Shown here: one piece after another, positions 44,120 through 52,340 of the stretch
Layout of the letters: every line of letters begins with the position of its first letter
How positions within the stretch are numbered: the stretch's first letter is position 1
Notes under the pieces: generated by a model
What the model was told of the DNA's origin: nothing
What the model saw: only the letters and a program-made list of their open reading frames with translations
Database searches by the model: none
Assembly (NCBI GenBank): GCA_947375185.1
Contig: CANCEU010000013.1
Coordinates: 1-55,111, forward strand
DNA from: Chitinophagaceae bacterium
GTDB taxonomy: Bacteria > Bacteroidota > Bacteroidia > Chitinophagales > Chitinophagaceae
DNA length: 55,111 nt
Direction of reading: 5' to 3'
Made by a program: the position numbers and the translations under genes

Positions 44120-44656
44120 ATGGCAACCATACTAGCAGTTCAAGGAAAAGAACCCAATTTTGGTGAAAATTGTTTTGTAGCGCCCAATGCAACCATTGTA
44201 GGAGATGTGGTGATGGGCGACGAATGTTCCATTTGGTTTAATGCAGTGATAAGAGGAGATGTGCATTACATTAAAATGGGCAACAAAGTAAATATACAAG
44301 ATGGAGCTATTATTCATTGCACCTATTTAAAGCACCCAACAAATATTGGCAACAATGTTTCCATTGGCCACAACGCAATGGTACATGGGTGCACGATTCA
44401 TGATAATGTATTAATTGGCATGGGAAGTATTGTAATGGATGCTTGTGTTGTACACTCAAACGCTATTATTGCTGCAGGGGCAGTAGTATTAGAAGGCACG
44501 ATTGTGGAAGCGGGTAGTATTTACGCAGGGGTTCCCGCAAAAAAAGTTAAAATGGTGAGCGAGGAATTAATCAACGGAGAAATAAATCGTATCTCTAATA
44601 ATTATGTAAAATATGCTGGTTGGTTTGACCATGCAAACGAGGCTCCGAATAAATAA
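44120..44656 (+). CDS. Gamma-carbonic anhydrase family protein
   Basis: About 178 residues from ATG 44120 (MATILAVQGKEP); an in-frame ATG at 44069 lies inside the divergent gene and is unlikely. The left-handed beta helix is built of hexapeptide repeats (VAPNATIVGDVVMG, SIWFNAVIRGD, VNIQDGAIIH). Metal-ligand histidines are kept at IIHCT and the SIGHNAMVHG pair. Members may hydrate CO2 or serve other ligand-binding roles; the family name does not guarantee activity. Confidence 0.88.
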   Translation: MATILAVQGKEPNFGENCFVAPNATIVGDVVMGDECSIWFNAVIRGDVHYIKMGNKVNIQDGAIIHCTYLKHPTNIGNNVSIGHNAMVHGCTIHDNVLIGMGSIVMDACVVHSNAIIAAGAVVLEGTIVEAGSIYAGVPAKKVKMVSEELINGEINRISNNYVKYAGWFDHANEAPNK

Positions 44657-44684
44657 TTCCTAAATAATAATTCCAAAAAACTGA

Positions 44685-45608
44685 CTAGTACTTGTAGGTC
44701 TCAATGCCATGCCATAAATCTACATAACTAAAAAAACGCGCTTCCGTAATTAAACCTTTTTCTACTGCAGCTTTCACAGCACAACCAGGCTCATTAATAT
44801 GTTGACAATTATTAAATTGACACCCGCTCATTTTTTCACGCATCTCTGGAAAATATTGCGCCAATACTTCCTTCTCTAAATTCACCAACCCTAATTCACG
44901 CATACCTGGTGTATCTATCACAGCTCCACCTGATGGCAAATCATACATCTGAGCAAATGTGGTTGTATGCATTCCTTTGCCACTCCATTCGCTCACTTCC
45001 TGAGTGTCAATATCTAAATCAGGGAATAAGTAATTAATAAATGATGACTTGCCTACTCCGCTGTGGCCACTCACTAAAGTTGTTTTATTCAATAATAATT
45101 CTTTAATGGGCGTTAAGCCAATTTCTTTTTCGATACTAATTAAAAATACCTGGTATCCAATGGCTTCATACATTTCCTTCATCATTTCATAAATGTCCAT
45201 TTCTTTTTCACCGTATATGTCCGACTTATTAAAAACAATAATCGCTGAAATATGAAATGCTTCACAGGAAATTAAAAATCGATCAATAAAGCCTTGAGAA
45301 GTTTTCGGGGACTTTAATGTAGCAAGCAAAATAGATTGATCTAAATTTGAAGCAATAATATGCTGCTGTCTTTTATTATGTGGCGATTGTCGGGCAACAT
45401 AATTATCCCTATCTAAAATATCAGAAATCATGATAGTAGGCTGATCTGCTTCCATTTCACAGGTCACCCAATCACCAACAGCAATTGGATTGGTCGAAGT
45501 ACGATTGTCTAATTTTATCACCCCTTTTATGCGTGCCTGATAAAACAATCCCTCCTCCGATTTAGCGGTGTACCAACTGCCTGTAGATTTATAAATCCTA
45601 GCTCTCAT
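44685..45608 (-). CDS. rsgA: Ribosome small-subunit-dependent GTPase A
   Basis: 307 residues. N-terminal OB fold, then a circularly permuted GTPase: G4 NKSD (127-130) comes before G1 GHSGVGKS (181-188) and G3 DTPG (232-235). The C-terminal zinc site has Cys263, Cys268, His270 and Cys276. It checks late 30S subunit maturation. Its start codon overlaps, on the opposite strand, an ATG at 45607, but the menG gene proper begins further in at 45649. Confidence 0.95.
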   Translation of the reverse strand: MRARIYKSTGSWYTAKSEEGLFYQARIKGVIKLDNRTSTNPIAVGDWVTCEMEADQPTIMISDILDRDNYVARQSPHNKRQQHIIASNLDQSILLATLKSPKTSQGFIDRFLISCEAFHISAIIVFNKSDIYGEKEMDIYEMMKEMYEAIGYQVFLISIEKEIGLTPIKELLLNKTTLVSGHSGVGKSSFINYLFPDLDIDTQEVSEWSGKGMHTTTFAQMYDLPSGGAVIDTPGMRELGLVNLEKEVLAQYFPEMREKMSGCQFNNCQHINEPGCAVKAAVEKGLITEARFFSYVDLWHGIETYKY

Positions 45609-45648
45609 GTGGCACGAAGATAACCCACAAAATCAATATCTTTGCAGT

Positions 45649-46392
45649 ATGAGCCAATTCGAACACGATAAAATTGTTCCCTATGCCGGGAGTGATGCAG
45701 GAAAGAAAGATCAGGTTGCAAGTATGTTTAATTCTATTGCAAAAAGATACGATTTCTTAAACCGATTTTTAAGTTTAGGCATTGACCAGGGATGGAGAAA
45801 AAAGGCAATTGCACAATTTGGCAACAAATCCCTAAAACATTTATTAGATATTGCTACTGGGACCGCTGATATGGCATTAATGGCCAACAAGCGCATTCAT
45901 CCCGAAAAAATAACAGGGATGGATATTTCAGAAGGAATGATGCAATATGGCCGTATTAAAATTGAAGAAAAGGGCCTTTCCAATACAATTGAATTGGTCT
46001 ATGGAGACAGTACTGAAATTCCATTTTCTGAGGCACAATTTGATGGAGCAATGGTTGCTTTTGGTGTAAGAAATTTCGCCGACCTTGAAAAAGGATTAAA
46101 GGAAATATATAGAGTCTTAAAGCCTGAAAGCAAATTAGTAATATTAGAATTTTCCCAGCCTACCAATAAGCTTTTTAAGCCCATTTATAGCTTATATATG
46201 AATTGGATAACCCCAACAGTTGGCAAAATCTTCTCTGGAAACAAGGAAGCCTATGCTTACTTAAATAAAAGTGTGATTGCTTTTCCCGAAGGAAACGCCT
46301 TTTTGACTACTTTTGAAAGAGCTGGATTTAAACAAGTGTCTCAACAAAAATTAAGTTTAGGAATATGCAGTATCTATTGCGGAAGCAAATAA
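45649..46392 (+). CDS. menG: Demethylmenaquinone methyltransferase (MenG/UbiE)
   Basis: 247 residues from ATG 45649 (MSQFEHDKIVPY); the ATG at 45607 lies over the rsgA start and adds 14 residues that look non-coding. The UbiE signatures are complete: YDFLNRFLSLGIDQGWRKKA, LLDIATGTADMAL (SAM site), GMDISEGMM and FGVRNFADLEKGL. It methylates demethylmenaquinone, the quinone that complex I reduces in this phylum. Its last 28 bases overlap the PorT-like gene, so the two are coupled. Confidence 0.94.
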   Translation: MSQFEHDKIVPYAGSDAGKKDQVASMFNSIAKRYDFLNRFLSLGIDQGWRKKAIAQFGNKSLKHLLDIATGTADMALMANKRIHPEKITGMDISEGMMQYGRIKIEEKGLSNTIELVYGDSTEIPFSEAQFDGAMVAFGVRNFADLEKGLKEIYRVLKPESKLVILEFSQPTNKLFKPIYSLYMNWITPTVGKIFSGNKEAYAYLNKSVIAFPEGNAFLTTFERAGFKQVSQQKLSLGICSIYCGSK

Positions 46393-47129
46393 TTATTTTA
46401 ATCGTATTTTTAGGATTTGCCTCTGCTGCATTTTCTCAGACTGATGAAGTATTTCAACCCGATCATGACGACCTACCTTATTATTTAGGAATGAGCTTGG
46501 GTATGAGCAATAGCTTTTTATCATTTAAGAGAAGTACTAACTTTTTAGTGCCTCCAAGTGGCGCAGTTAACACTATTACACCTATACAAACCATGTATAT
46601 TAATTTAGGACTTAGTGGTACTTTAAAATTGACAAACCATTTTTTATTAAGAACAAACCCTACCCTTTTAATTTCTGGAAATAGAAATGTATTTGGTTAT
46701 ACCTCTTTATCTTCAGGCCCTTTAACTATACCTAATACACAAACTTATTCTATACCATCTGTAATTATTGATTTACCGGTAGGTATTAAAATACAATCAG
46801 ATAGATATAATGCATTTAGATACCCCGATATTATGCGTCATTATTTAATCACTGGCATAAAATTTGGATTTGACTTGGGTTCGGAAAAGTCCGCTACAAT
46901 CAATACTACACAATCTTATCCAAATATTATTAAAGGCACCGACATGGCTTATGAGATTGGATTAGGGACTAGCTTTTATTTAAGGTACGCAACTATATCT
47001 CCTGAAGTTAAATTTAGTTACGGACTGAAAGATTTGAGAAAAATCAGTGACCCCAAATTTCCACTTGTAACAAGTTTAGACAAAATCACTTCTAATTTTA
47101 TTTACTTCACAATACATATCGAGAACTAA
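46365..47129 (+). CDS. porT: PorT/SprT-like outer-membrane protein of the type IX secretion system
   Basis: 254 residues. A signal peptide (about 1-24, ending AAFS before QTD) leads into a beta-barrel: YYLGMSLGMSNSFLSFK, MYINLGLSGTLKLTNHFLLRTNP, PSVIIDLPVGIKIQSDRY, EIGLGTSFYLRYATISPEVKFSYGL and a final FIYFTIHIEN. PorT (SprT in gliding flavobacteria) is needed for type IX secretion, and its gene commonly follows ubiE/menG in Bacteroidota, as here. Fits with the sorting-domain protein at 4201-4704. The position and barrel pattern carry the assignment; the gene starts inside menG. Confidence 0.8.
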   Translation: MQYLLRKQIIILIVFLGFASAAFSQTDEVFQPDHDDLPYYLGMSLGMSNSFLSFKRSTNFLVPPSGAVNTITPIQTMYINLGLSGTLKLTNHFLLRTNPTLLISGNRNVFGYTSLSSGPLTIPNTQTYSIPSVIIDLPVGIKIQSDRYNAFRYPDIMRHYLITGIKFGFDLGSEKSATINTTQSYPNIIKGTDMAYEIGLGTSFYLRYATISPEVKFSYGLKDLRKISDPKFPLVTSLDKITSNFIYFTIHIEN

Positions 47130-47133
47130 TACC

Positions 47134-48474
47134 ATGCAGGGCTACATCATAAAAAATACCACAATCGTTAATGAAGGCAAAAGCATCCTTGGCGATGTGC
47201 TTATTTTAAATGGTAGAATTGAAAAGATAGCCTCCAATATTAGCACCCCTTTGAATGTTACTGAAATTAATGGCGAAGGTCAATATTTATTACCAGGCGC
47301 AATTGACGACCAAGTACACTTTAGAGAACCAGGCTTAACACATAAAGCGAATATATATACCGAAGCAAAGGCAGCTGTAGCAGGAGGTGTAACAAGTTTT
47401 ATGGAAATGCCTAACACCAACCCTCCCACTTTCGCTCAAGAATTATTGGAAGCTAAATATGCAATTGGTGCTGAAACATCTTTAGCAAATTATTCATTTT
47501 TCATGGGCACTTCACAGGAAAATTTAGAAGAAGTATTAAGAACAAATGACAAAAAGAAGGATGTATGTGGCGTAAAAATTTTCATGGGATCTTCTACAGG
47601 GAATTTATTAGTGGACAACCCTCTTATTTTAGAAAACATTTTTAGTAAGTCTGAATTATTGATTGCAACTCATTGTGAGGAAGAAAGTATTATTAAAAAG
47701 AATAAAGCCGAATTAGAAGCCATCAAATCAAAGCTAGAACCAAGTGATCACCCAATCATTCGAAATGAAGAAGCTTGTTTTGAATCTTCTTGGAAAGCAA
47801 TTCAATTGGCACAAAAATTTGATACAAGACTGCATATTCTTCACATAAGCACTGCTAAAGAATTACAATTATTCTCCAACCTTCGCCCACTTGCTGACAA
47901 ACGCATTACAGCTGAAGTTTGTGTACATCATTTACATTTTACATCAGACGACTACGCAAGTTTGGGTAATTTAATTAAGTGTAACCCTGCCATTAAAGCA
48001 CCTGAAAATAAGAAAGCTTTATGGGAAGGATTATTAGATGACAGGTTAGATATTATTGCAACTGATCACGCGCCGCATACCTGGGAAGAAAAACAGGAAG
48101 ATTATATTTATGCGCATGCTGGACTTCCCCTTGTTCAACATTCATTAATGTTGATGTTGAAATATGTAAAAGAGGGCAAAATTAGTATGGAGAAGGTTGT
48201 GGAAAAAATGAGTCATGCTGTTGCTACTTGTTTTCAAATTAAAGACCGAGGCTTTATAAGAGAAGGTTATTTTGCTGACTTAGTTTTAGTAAAGGAAACA
48301 CCGTATACTATTACCAAAGATAATATATTGTACAAATGTGGTTGGAGTCCATTAGAAAACTCGACATTTCCATATCAAGTAAATAGCACTTTTATTAATG
48401 GTCATTTAGCCTATCATTTAGGAAATTTCAACGAAGCAAAAAAAGGCGCAAGGCTTCAATTTAATAGAGACTAG
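47134..48474 (+). CDS. pyrC: Dihydroorotase (class I-like)
   Basis: 446 residues, amidohydrolase fold. Metal-site motifs are HFREPGLTHK, the carbamylated-Lys segment VCGVKIFMGSSTG, THCEEES, LHILHIST and the catalytic Asp in ATDHAPHTWEEK. It closes N-carbamoyl-aspartate to dihydroorotate in pyrimidine synthesis. One oddity: the usual first zinc pair, Asp-x-His-x-His, reads Asp-Asp-Gln-Val-His, so the first His is Gln. The author's recollection is that this occurs in other Bacteroidota dihydroorotases. 4 bp separate it from porT, so co-transcription is likely. Confidence 0.9.
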   Translation: MQGYIIKNTTIVNEGKSILGDVLILNGRIEKIASNISTPLNVTEINGEGQYLLPGAIDDQVHFREPGLTHKANIYTEAKAAVAGGVTSFMEMPNTNPPTFAQELLEAKYAIGAETSLANYSFFMGTSQENLEEVLRTNDKKKDVCGVKIFMGSSTGNLLVDNPLILENIFSKSELLIATHCEEESIIKKNKAELEAIKSKLEPSDHPIIRNEEACFESSWKAIQLAQKFDTRLHILHISTAKELQLFSNLRPLADKRITAEVCVHHLHFTSDDYASLGNLIKCNPAIKAPENKKALWEGLLDDRLDIIATDHAPHTWEEKQEDYIYAHAGLPLVQHSLMLMLKYVKEGKISMEKVVEKMSHAVATCFQIKDRGFIREGYFADLVLVKETPYTITKDNILYKCGWSPLENSTFPYQVNSTFINGHLAYHLGNFNEAKKGARLQFNRD

Positions 48475-48497
48475 TCCTATTTAAAATACATTGTATT

Positions 48498-49811
48498 ATG
48501 CAAGTTGATAAAATTACACTGCAGGACATTGGGCTATTCGACAATGGAGAATATATTGGATTAGCAAGCCATTTAAACTTTTGCAAAACCAACGGAGGTA
48601 AAGCATATTTAGACCATTACCTTCATCAGCCATTGGGATCTCTTAGTTTAATTGAACATCGTCAACAGGCTATACAATCATTTATACATAACATAGCCCT
48701 AGTAGATGCTATGAAAATTTCCAATGGAACCTGTTTGATTATTGAAAAATTTTTTGAAACAAGTTTTAAAAGTATTCCAACACAAATAAGTTATACGGGA
48801 GCCTATTGGTACCAGTTTTGGAACAAAGCCGACTTCTCCTTGTTAAAATATTCGGTGGAACACCTTGTTATTTTTATTCAAAGTTTAAAGGAGTGGGTTG
48901 AATCATTCGAAAAAGAAAATGGAAATCCTGTTATTGAAAAAATGGTTGCGAACATTAACAAATTAGTTACGCACCCAATGCTTGCATCAATAGATCAACA
49001 ATATAAGACTACAAGCCCCCAGCAAATATTAAATCTTGCTTATTTTTTTATTTACAATTTTAAAAATAATATTAGATCCCTTTTAGATTATTTTTATGAT
49101 TTAGATGCTTTGTATAGTTTGGCAAAAGCGCATAGCAATTATCAATTTACATTCCCAAGTTGGGTCGATGATACAAAACCGTATTTATCAGTAACGCATG
49201 CAGTACACCCATTAGTGCAGCATGCCATTGGTAATGACCTTACACTTTCTCCTGATCATAATTTCTTATTTTTAACAGGTGCAAATATGGCTGGCAAAAG
49301 TACCTTTATCAAAACAATAGGGATTGTGGTATACCTATCTCACATTGGAATAGGTGCTCCAGCTAAATCCATTACGCTCACGGTTATGGATGGGCTTATA
49401 ACCAATTTAAATATTGCCGATAATGTAGTAAAAGGAGAAAGTTATTTTTATAATGAAGTCCAAAGAATTAAGAACACCGTACTTAAAATAAACGACGGCA
49501 AAAAAAACTGCGTTTTAATTGATGAACTTTTTAAAGGCACTAATATTTTAGACGCAATGAAATGTAGCACCCAAGTAATTGAAGGCTTACAAAAATTAAG
49601 AAGTAGTATTTTTATTTTATCTACTCATTTGTATGAAATTAGCGAGGGCCTCACAAAATACAATAATATTCAATTTAGCTATTTTGAAACCTCGGTAAAG
49701 GAGAAGCAACTTCATTTTCAATATCACCTTACACCCGGCATCAGTCAGGACCGTATTGGATACCTTATTTTAGAAAGAGAAGGTGTTGTGGATTTACTAA
49801 ATGCACTTTAA
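48498..49811 (+). CDS. MutS-family ATPase, short form without mismatch-recognition domain
   Basis: 437 residues. The C-terminal half is a MutS ATPase: Walker A TGANMAGKSTF (261-270), then MDGLITNLNIADNVVKGESYFYNEVQR, Walker B CVLIDELFKGTN and the STHLYEIS switch. The N-terminal ~230 residues look like the lever and core helices; the mismatch-binding domain of true MutS (the Phe-x-Glu motif) is missing, and there is no Smr nuclease domain. Such short MutS-like proteins are common in Bacteroidota; their role in repair or recombination is not established. The start at 48498 follows pyrC by 23 bp. Confidence 0.85.
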   Translation: MQVDKITLQDIGLFDNGEYIGLASHLNFCKTNGGKAYLDHYLHQPLGSLSLIEHRQQAIQSFIHNIALVDAMKISNGTCLIIEKFFETSFKSIPTQISYTGAYWYQFWNKADFSLLKYSVEHLVIFIQSLKEWVESFEKENGNPVIEKMVANINKLVTHPMLASIDQQYKTTSPQQILNLAYFFIYNFKNNIRSLLDYFYDLDALYSLAKAHSNYQFTFPSWVDDTKPYLSVTHAVHPLVQHAIGNDLTLSPDHNFLFLTGANMAGKSTFIKTIGIVVYLSHIGIGAPAKSITLTVMDGLITNLNIADNVVKGESYFYNEVQRIKNTVLKINDGKKNCVLIDELFKGTNILDAMKCSTQVIEGLQKLRSSIFILSTHLYEISEGLTKYNNIQFSYFETSVKEKQLHFQYHLTPGISQDRIGYLILEREGVVDLLNAL

Positions 49812-49866
49812 AGTATTTATACGGCCAATTTCTACATAATTATCTACTAGATTATGGGCAAAAAAT

Positions 49867-51420
49867 ATGCTCATTAAAATCAAAGGAAGTGCCTTAATTG
49901 GCATTGAAGCCACCCTAATAACTGTAGAAATTAATGTAAGCATGGGGCAGGGCTATGGAATTGTTGGACTTCCAGATAGTGCCATTAAAGAAAGCTTGGA
50001 CCGAACCGAAAGTGCGATTAAGGCAAATGGATTTCACATGCCTAGAACAAAAGTGTTAATCAATTTATCACCTGCCGATTTGAGAAAAACAGGAACCGCA
50101 TTTGACTTACCCATTGCCATTGGACTCATTGCAGCGTCAGAACAATTAGAAACTTCTTTTCCATTACACCAATTACTCATAATGGGTGAATTAGGCCTAG
50201 ATGGATTAATCAATCCCATTAAAGGCGCTTTGGCAATGGCCATAAAAGCAAAATCGGAAGGACTGCTCGCATTAATTATTCCAATTGAAAATGTGCAAGA
50301 AGCCTCCATCATAGAAGGTATCGCTATTTTTGGTTTTAGACATTTAATGGAGGTAGTTCGTTTTATAAAGGAAGGAAGTTTACAATCACAGGATATATAT
50401 AAATCAACAAGTCCCCTTACTACCTATCCAAGCAATAGCGCATTACCAACATTAGATGATGTTAAAGGACAATTACATGGAAAAAGAGCAATCGAAATTG
50501 CTAGCGCAGGTGGGCATAACTTAATCATGATTGGTCCGCCAGGTGCAGGAAAAACGATGCTCGCTAAAAGTATTGTCTCTATATTGCCTCCACTTTCCAA
50601 AAAAGAAGCTATTGAAACTACTCAAATATATAGCGTATCTGGCAAGGGAAGTGTTTTAAATGAATTGCAAATGGATCGACCATTTAGACAACCTCATCAT
50701 ACCATTTCAGACATCGCTTTGATTGGAGGTGGTAGCTACCCACAGCCAGGAGAAATTTCATTGGCACATAATGGGGTGCTCTTTTTAGATGAGCTTCCTG
50801 AGTTTAAGAGAAGCGTGATTGAAGTGTTAAGGCAACCTATGGAAGAAGGAATAGTACATATTTCAAGATCAAAAATGAATCTAAGTTTTCCTTCTAGATT
50901 CATGCTTATAGCTGCTATGAACCCATGTCCATGTGGATTTTACAACCATCCAACTAAAGCATGTATTTGCAGCATAACGGCCATTCAAAAATACCTTCAT
51001 AAAATTTCTGGCCCTTTACTTGACCGAATTGACCTACATGTTGAGTTGGCCCCTGTACCTTATTCAACATTACATTCAACAGCTCCATCAAGAACTGTTC
51101 ATGAAATTAGACAAGCAGTATTAAATGCTAGATCCATTCAAAGCAAGCGATTCCAACAGGTTCCACTTACGAAGACAAATGCTCAAATGCATCCAATTCA
51201 ATTAAAAGCTTATTGCATGCTAAATGAAGATGCAAGTAAATTACTCCAAAAAGCGATGGAAGAATTTCAATTAAGTGCGCGCGCGCATGACAGAATACTT
51301 CGGGTAGCTAGGACAATAGCTGATTTAGAATCATCCAAATCGATACGTTTGATGCATATTAGCGAGGCAATTCAATATCGATGCCTAGATAAAAGTGGAT
51401 GGGGTAAGTGGAAAGAATAG
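49867..51420 (+). CDS. comM: YifB/ComM-family Mg-chelatase-like AAA ATPase
   Basis: 517 residues. The N-terminal ChlI-type domain (residues 1-170) shows GLPDSAIKESLDRTESAI and NLSPADLRKTGTAFDLPIA. The AAA core has Walker A IGPPGAGKTMLAKS (223-230), DISLAHNGVLFLDELPEF-like Walker B (ISLAHNGVLFLDELPEF), a Cys cluster (NPCPCGFYNHPTKACICS) and an arginine-finger region LDRIDLHVE. ComM acts as a helicase in branch migration during natural transformation in Vibrio and relatives; the Bacteroidota role is inferred. Complete. An upstream ATG in another frame ends within seven codons. Confidence 0.92.
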   Translation: MLIKIKGSALIGIEATLITVEINVSMGQGYGIVGLPDSAIKESLDRTESAIKANGFHMPRTKVLINLSPADLRKTGTAFDLPIAIGLIAASEQLETSFPLHQLLIMGELGLDGLINPIKGALAMAIKAKSEGLLALIIPIENVQEASIIEGIAIFGFRHLMEVVRFIKEGSLQSQDIYKSTSPLTTYPSNSALPTLDDVKGQLHGKRAIEIASAGGHNLIMIGPPGAGKTMLAKSIVSILPPLSKKEAIETTQIYSVSGKGSVLNELQMDRPFRQPHHTISDIALIGGGSYPQPGEISLAHNGVLFLDELPEFKRSVIEVLRQPMEEGIVHISRSKMNLSFPSRFMLIAAMNPCPCGFYNHPTKACICSITAIQKYLHKISGPLLDRIDLHVELAPVPYSTLHSTAPSRTVHEIRQAVLNARSIQSKRFQQVPLTKTNAQMHPIQLKAYCMLNEDASKLLQKAMEEFQLSARAHDRILRVARTIADLESSKSIRLMHISEAIQYRCLDKSGWGKWKE

Positions 51421-51452
51421 CTTAAAAATGAAAGGTCAGTGAAATATATTAA

Positions 51453-51818
51453 TTAGTATTGCCCAGTTTTTAACATCACTAGCGTGCAAGCCTCGATAGT
51501 TTCAATACCTTTTGATATCGCTAATGCTTGTAAATCAGGGTTTTCGGTACCTGGGTTAAAAATAATGCGCCTAGGAGATAATGCTAAAATTGCGTCATAA
51601 TATTCCACTTGCCCAGCTGGACCTACATAAAGGGTAACAGTATCAATGACTTCATCTTTTGGCCATTCGTTAAGAATTGCCAAATCACCTATTTGTCCCT
51701 TCTTAATTCCGAATGGATACACTTGGTATTTTTTTTCATGCAACAAATTTGTTGCTAAGAAGCTATATCTATCTGGATTAGGCGAAGCCCCTAATACTAA
51801 GGTTATTGGCGTTTTCAT
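51453..51818 (-). CDS. CoA-binding domain protein (YccU-like)
   Basis: 121 residues, a single Rossmann-type CoA-binding domain: VLGASPNPDRYSFLATNLL, YPFGIKKGQI, IDTVTLYVGPAGQVEYYDAIL and IIFNPGTENPDLQ. The family binds CoA or related ligands; the cellular role is poorly known. It is convergent with comM (32 bp) and divergent from the histone-like gene. Confidence 0.85.
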   Translation of the reverse strand: MKTPITLVLGASPNPDRYSFLATNLLHEKKYQVYPFGIKKGQIGDLAILNEWPKDEVIDTVTLYVGPAGQVEYYDAILALSPRRIIFNPGTENPDLQALAISKGIETIEACTLVMLKTGQY

Positions 51819-51920
51819 TTCACAAAACTATAATTAAAAAAATAAATAGATTTTATTTTGTGTCAATAAAACGATGTAATTTTATAAAAATATACTTACT
51901 AACTAAATTAAAATACCATC

Positions 51921-52271
51921 ATGGCAAAGTCAAGCAAGAAAAAAGCAGCTCCAGCAAAAAAAGTAGCTCCTAAAAAAGCAGCAAAACCAGCAGCAAAAAA
52001 AGCAGTAGCGAAAAAAGTAGTAGCCCCTAAAAAAGCAACTAAGCCTGCAGCTAAAAAAGTAGTAGCAAAAAAACCGGTAGCAAAAAAAGCAGTAGCTCCT
52101 AAAAAAGCAACTAAGCCTGCAGCTAAAAAAGTAGTTGCTAAAAAACCAGTAGCAAAAAAGAAAGCAGCTAAAAAAGTAGCTCCAGCAACCGCTCCTACTC
52201 CTGTAGTTGTAGAAGCAGTTCCTCAAACACTTTTTGCTGAACCAACTAGCGATACGAATCCAACAGCATAG
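51921..52271 (+). CDS. Histone H1-like Lys/Ala-rich nucleoid protein
   Basis: 116 residues, almost entirely Lys, Ala, Pro, Val and Thr in tandem units like KKVVAPKKATKPAAKKVVAK. It matches bacterial H1-like (AlgP/HctA-type) tails that bind DNA non-specifically. The last ~30 residues lose the basic repeats and become acidic and Thr/Pro-rich (VVEAVPQTLFAEPTSDTNPTA). The gene body is built of 72-bp repeats. A minus-strand reading frame over the same DNA is Cys/Phe/Tyr-rich and only a shadow. It ends at a terminator. Confidence 0.8.
   Translation: MAKSSKKKAAPAKKVAPKKAAKPAAKKAVAKKVVAPKKATKPAAKKVVAKKPVAKKAVAPKKATKPAAKKVVAKKPVAKKKAAKKVAPATAPTPVVVEAVPQTLFAEPTSDTNPTA
52026..52142 (+). repeat. 72-bp tandem repeat in the histone-like gene
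   Basis: The block starting CCTAAAAAAGCAACTAAGCC recurs at 52026 and 52098, exactly 72 bp (24 codons) apart. An earlier, more diverged copy starts near 51969, 57 bp before the first. Slippage could change the number of basic repeats in frame. Confidence 0.8.
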
Positions 52272-52287
52272 TAAAATTACTTATCAT

Positions 52288-52315
52288 AAAATCCCGCCTT
52301 ATAAAGCGGGATTTT
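52288..52315 (+). terminator. Terminator after the histone-like gene
   Basis: Arms AAAATCCCGC (52288-52297) and GCGGGATTTT (52306-52315), 10 bp, loop CTTATAAA, followed by a T run. Confidence 0.9.
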
Positions 52316-52340
52316 TTATTTTTACACTAAACCATATTTT

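Noticed and set aside
45607..45648. ATG at 45607 as the start of menG
   Set aside because: It overlaps the rsgA start codon and adds residues without similarity to UbiE; 45649 gives the normal N-terminus.
51930..52226. 98-codon minus-strand reading frame over the histone-like gene
   Set aside because: It is the complement of Lys/Ala codons, giving a Cys/Phe/Tyr/Ser-rich repetitive translation, and has no independent support.
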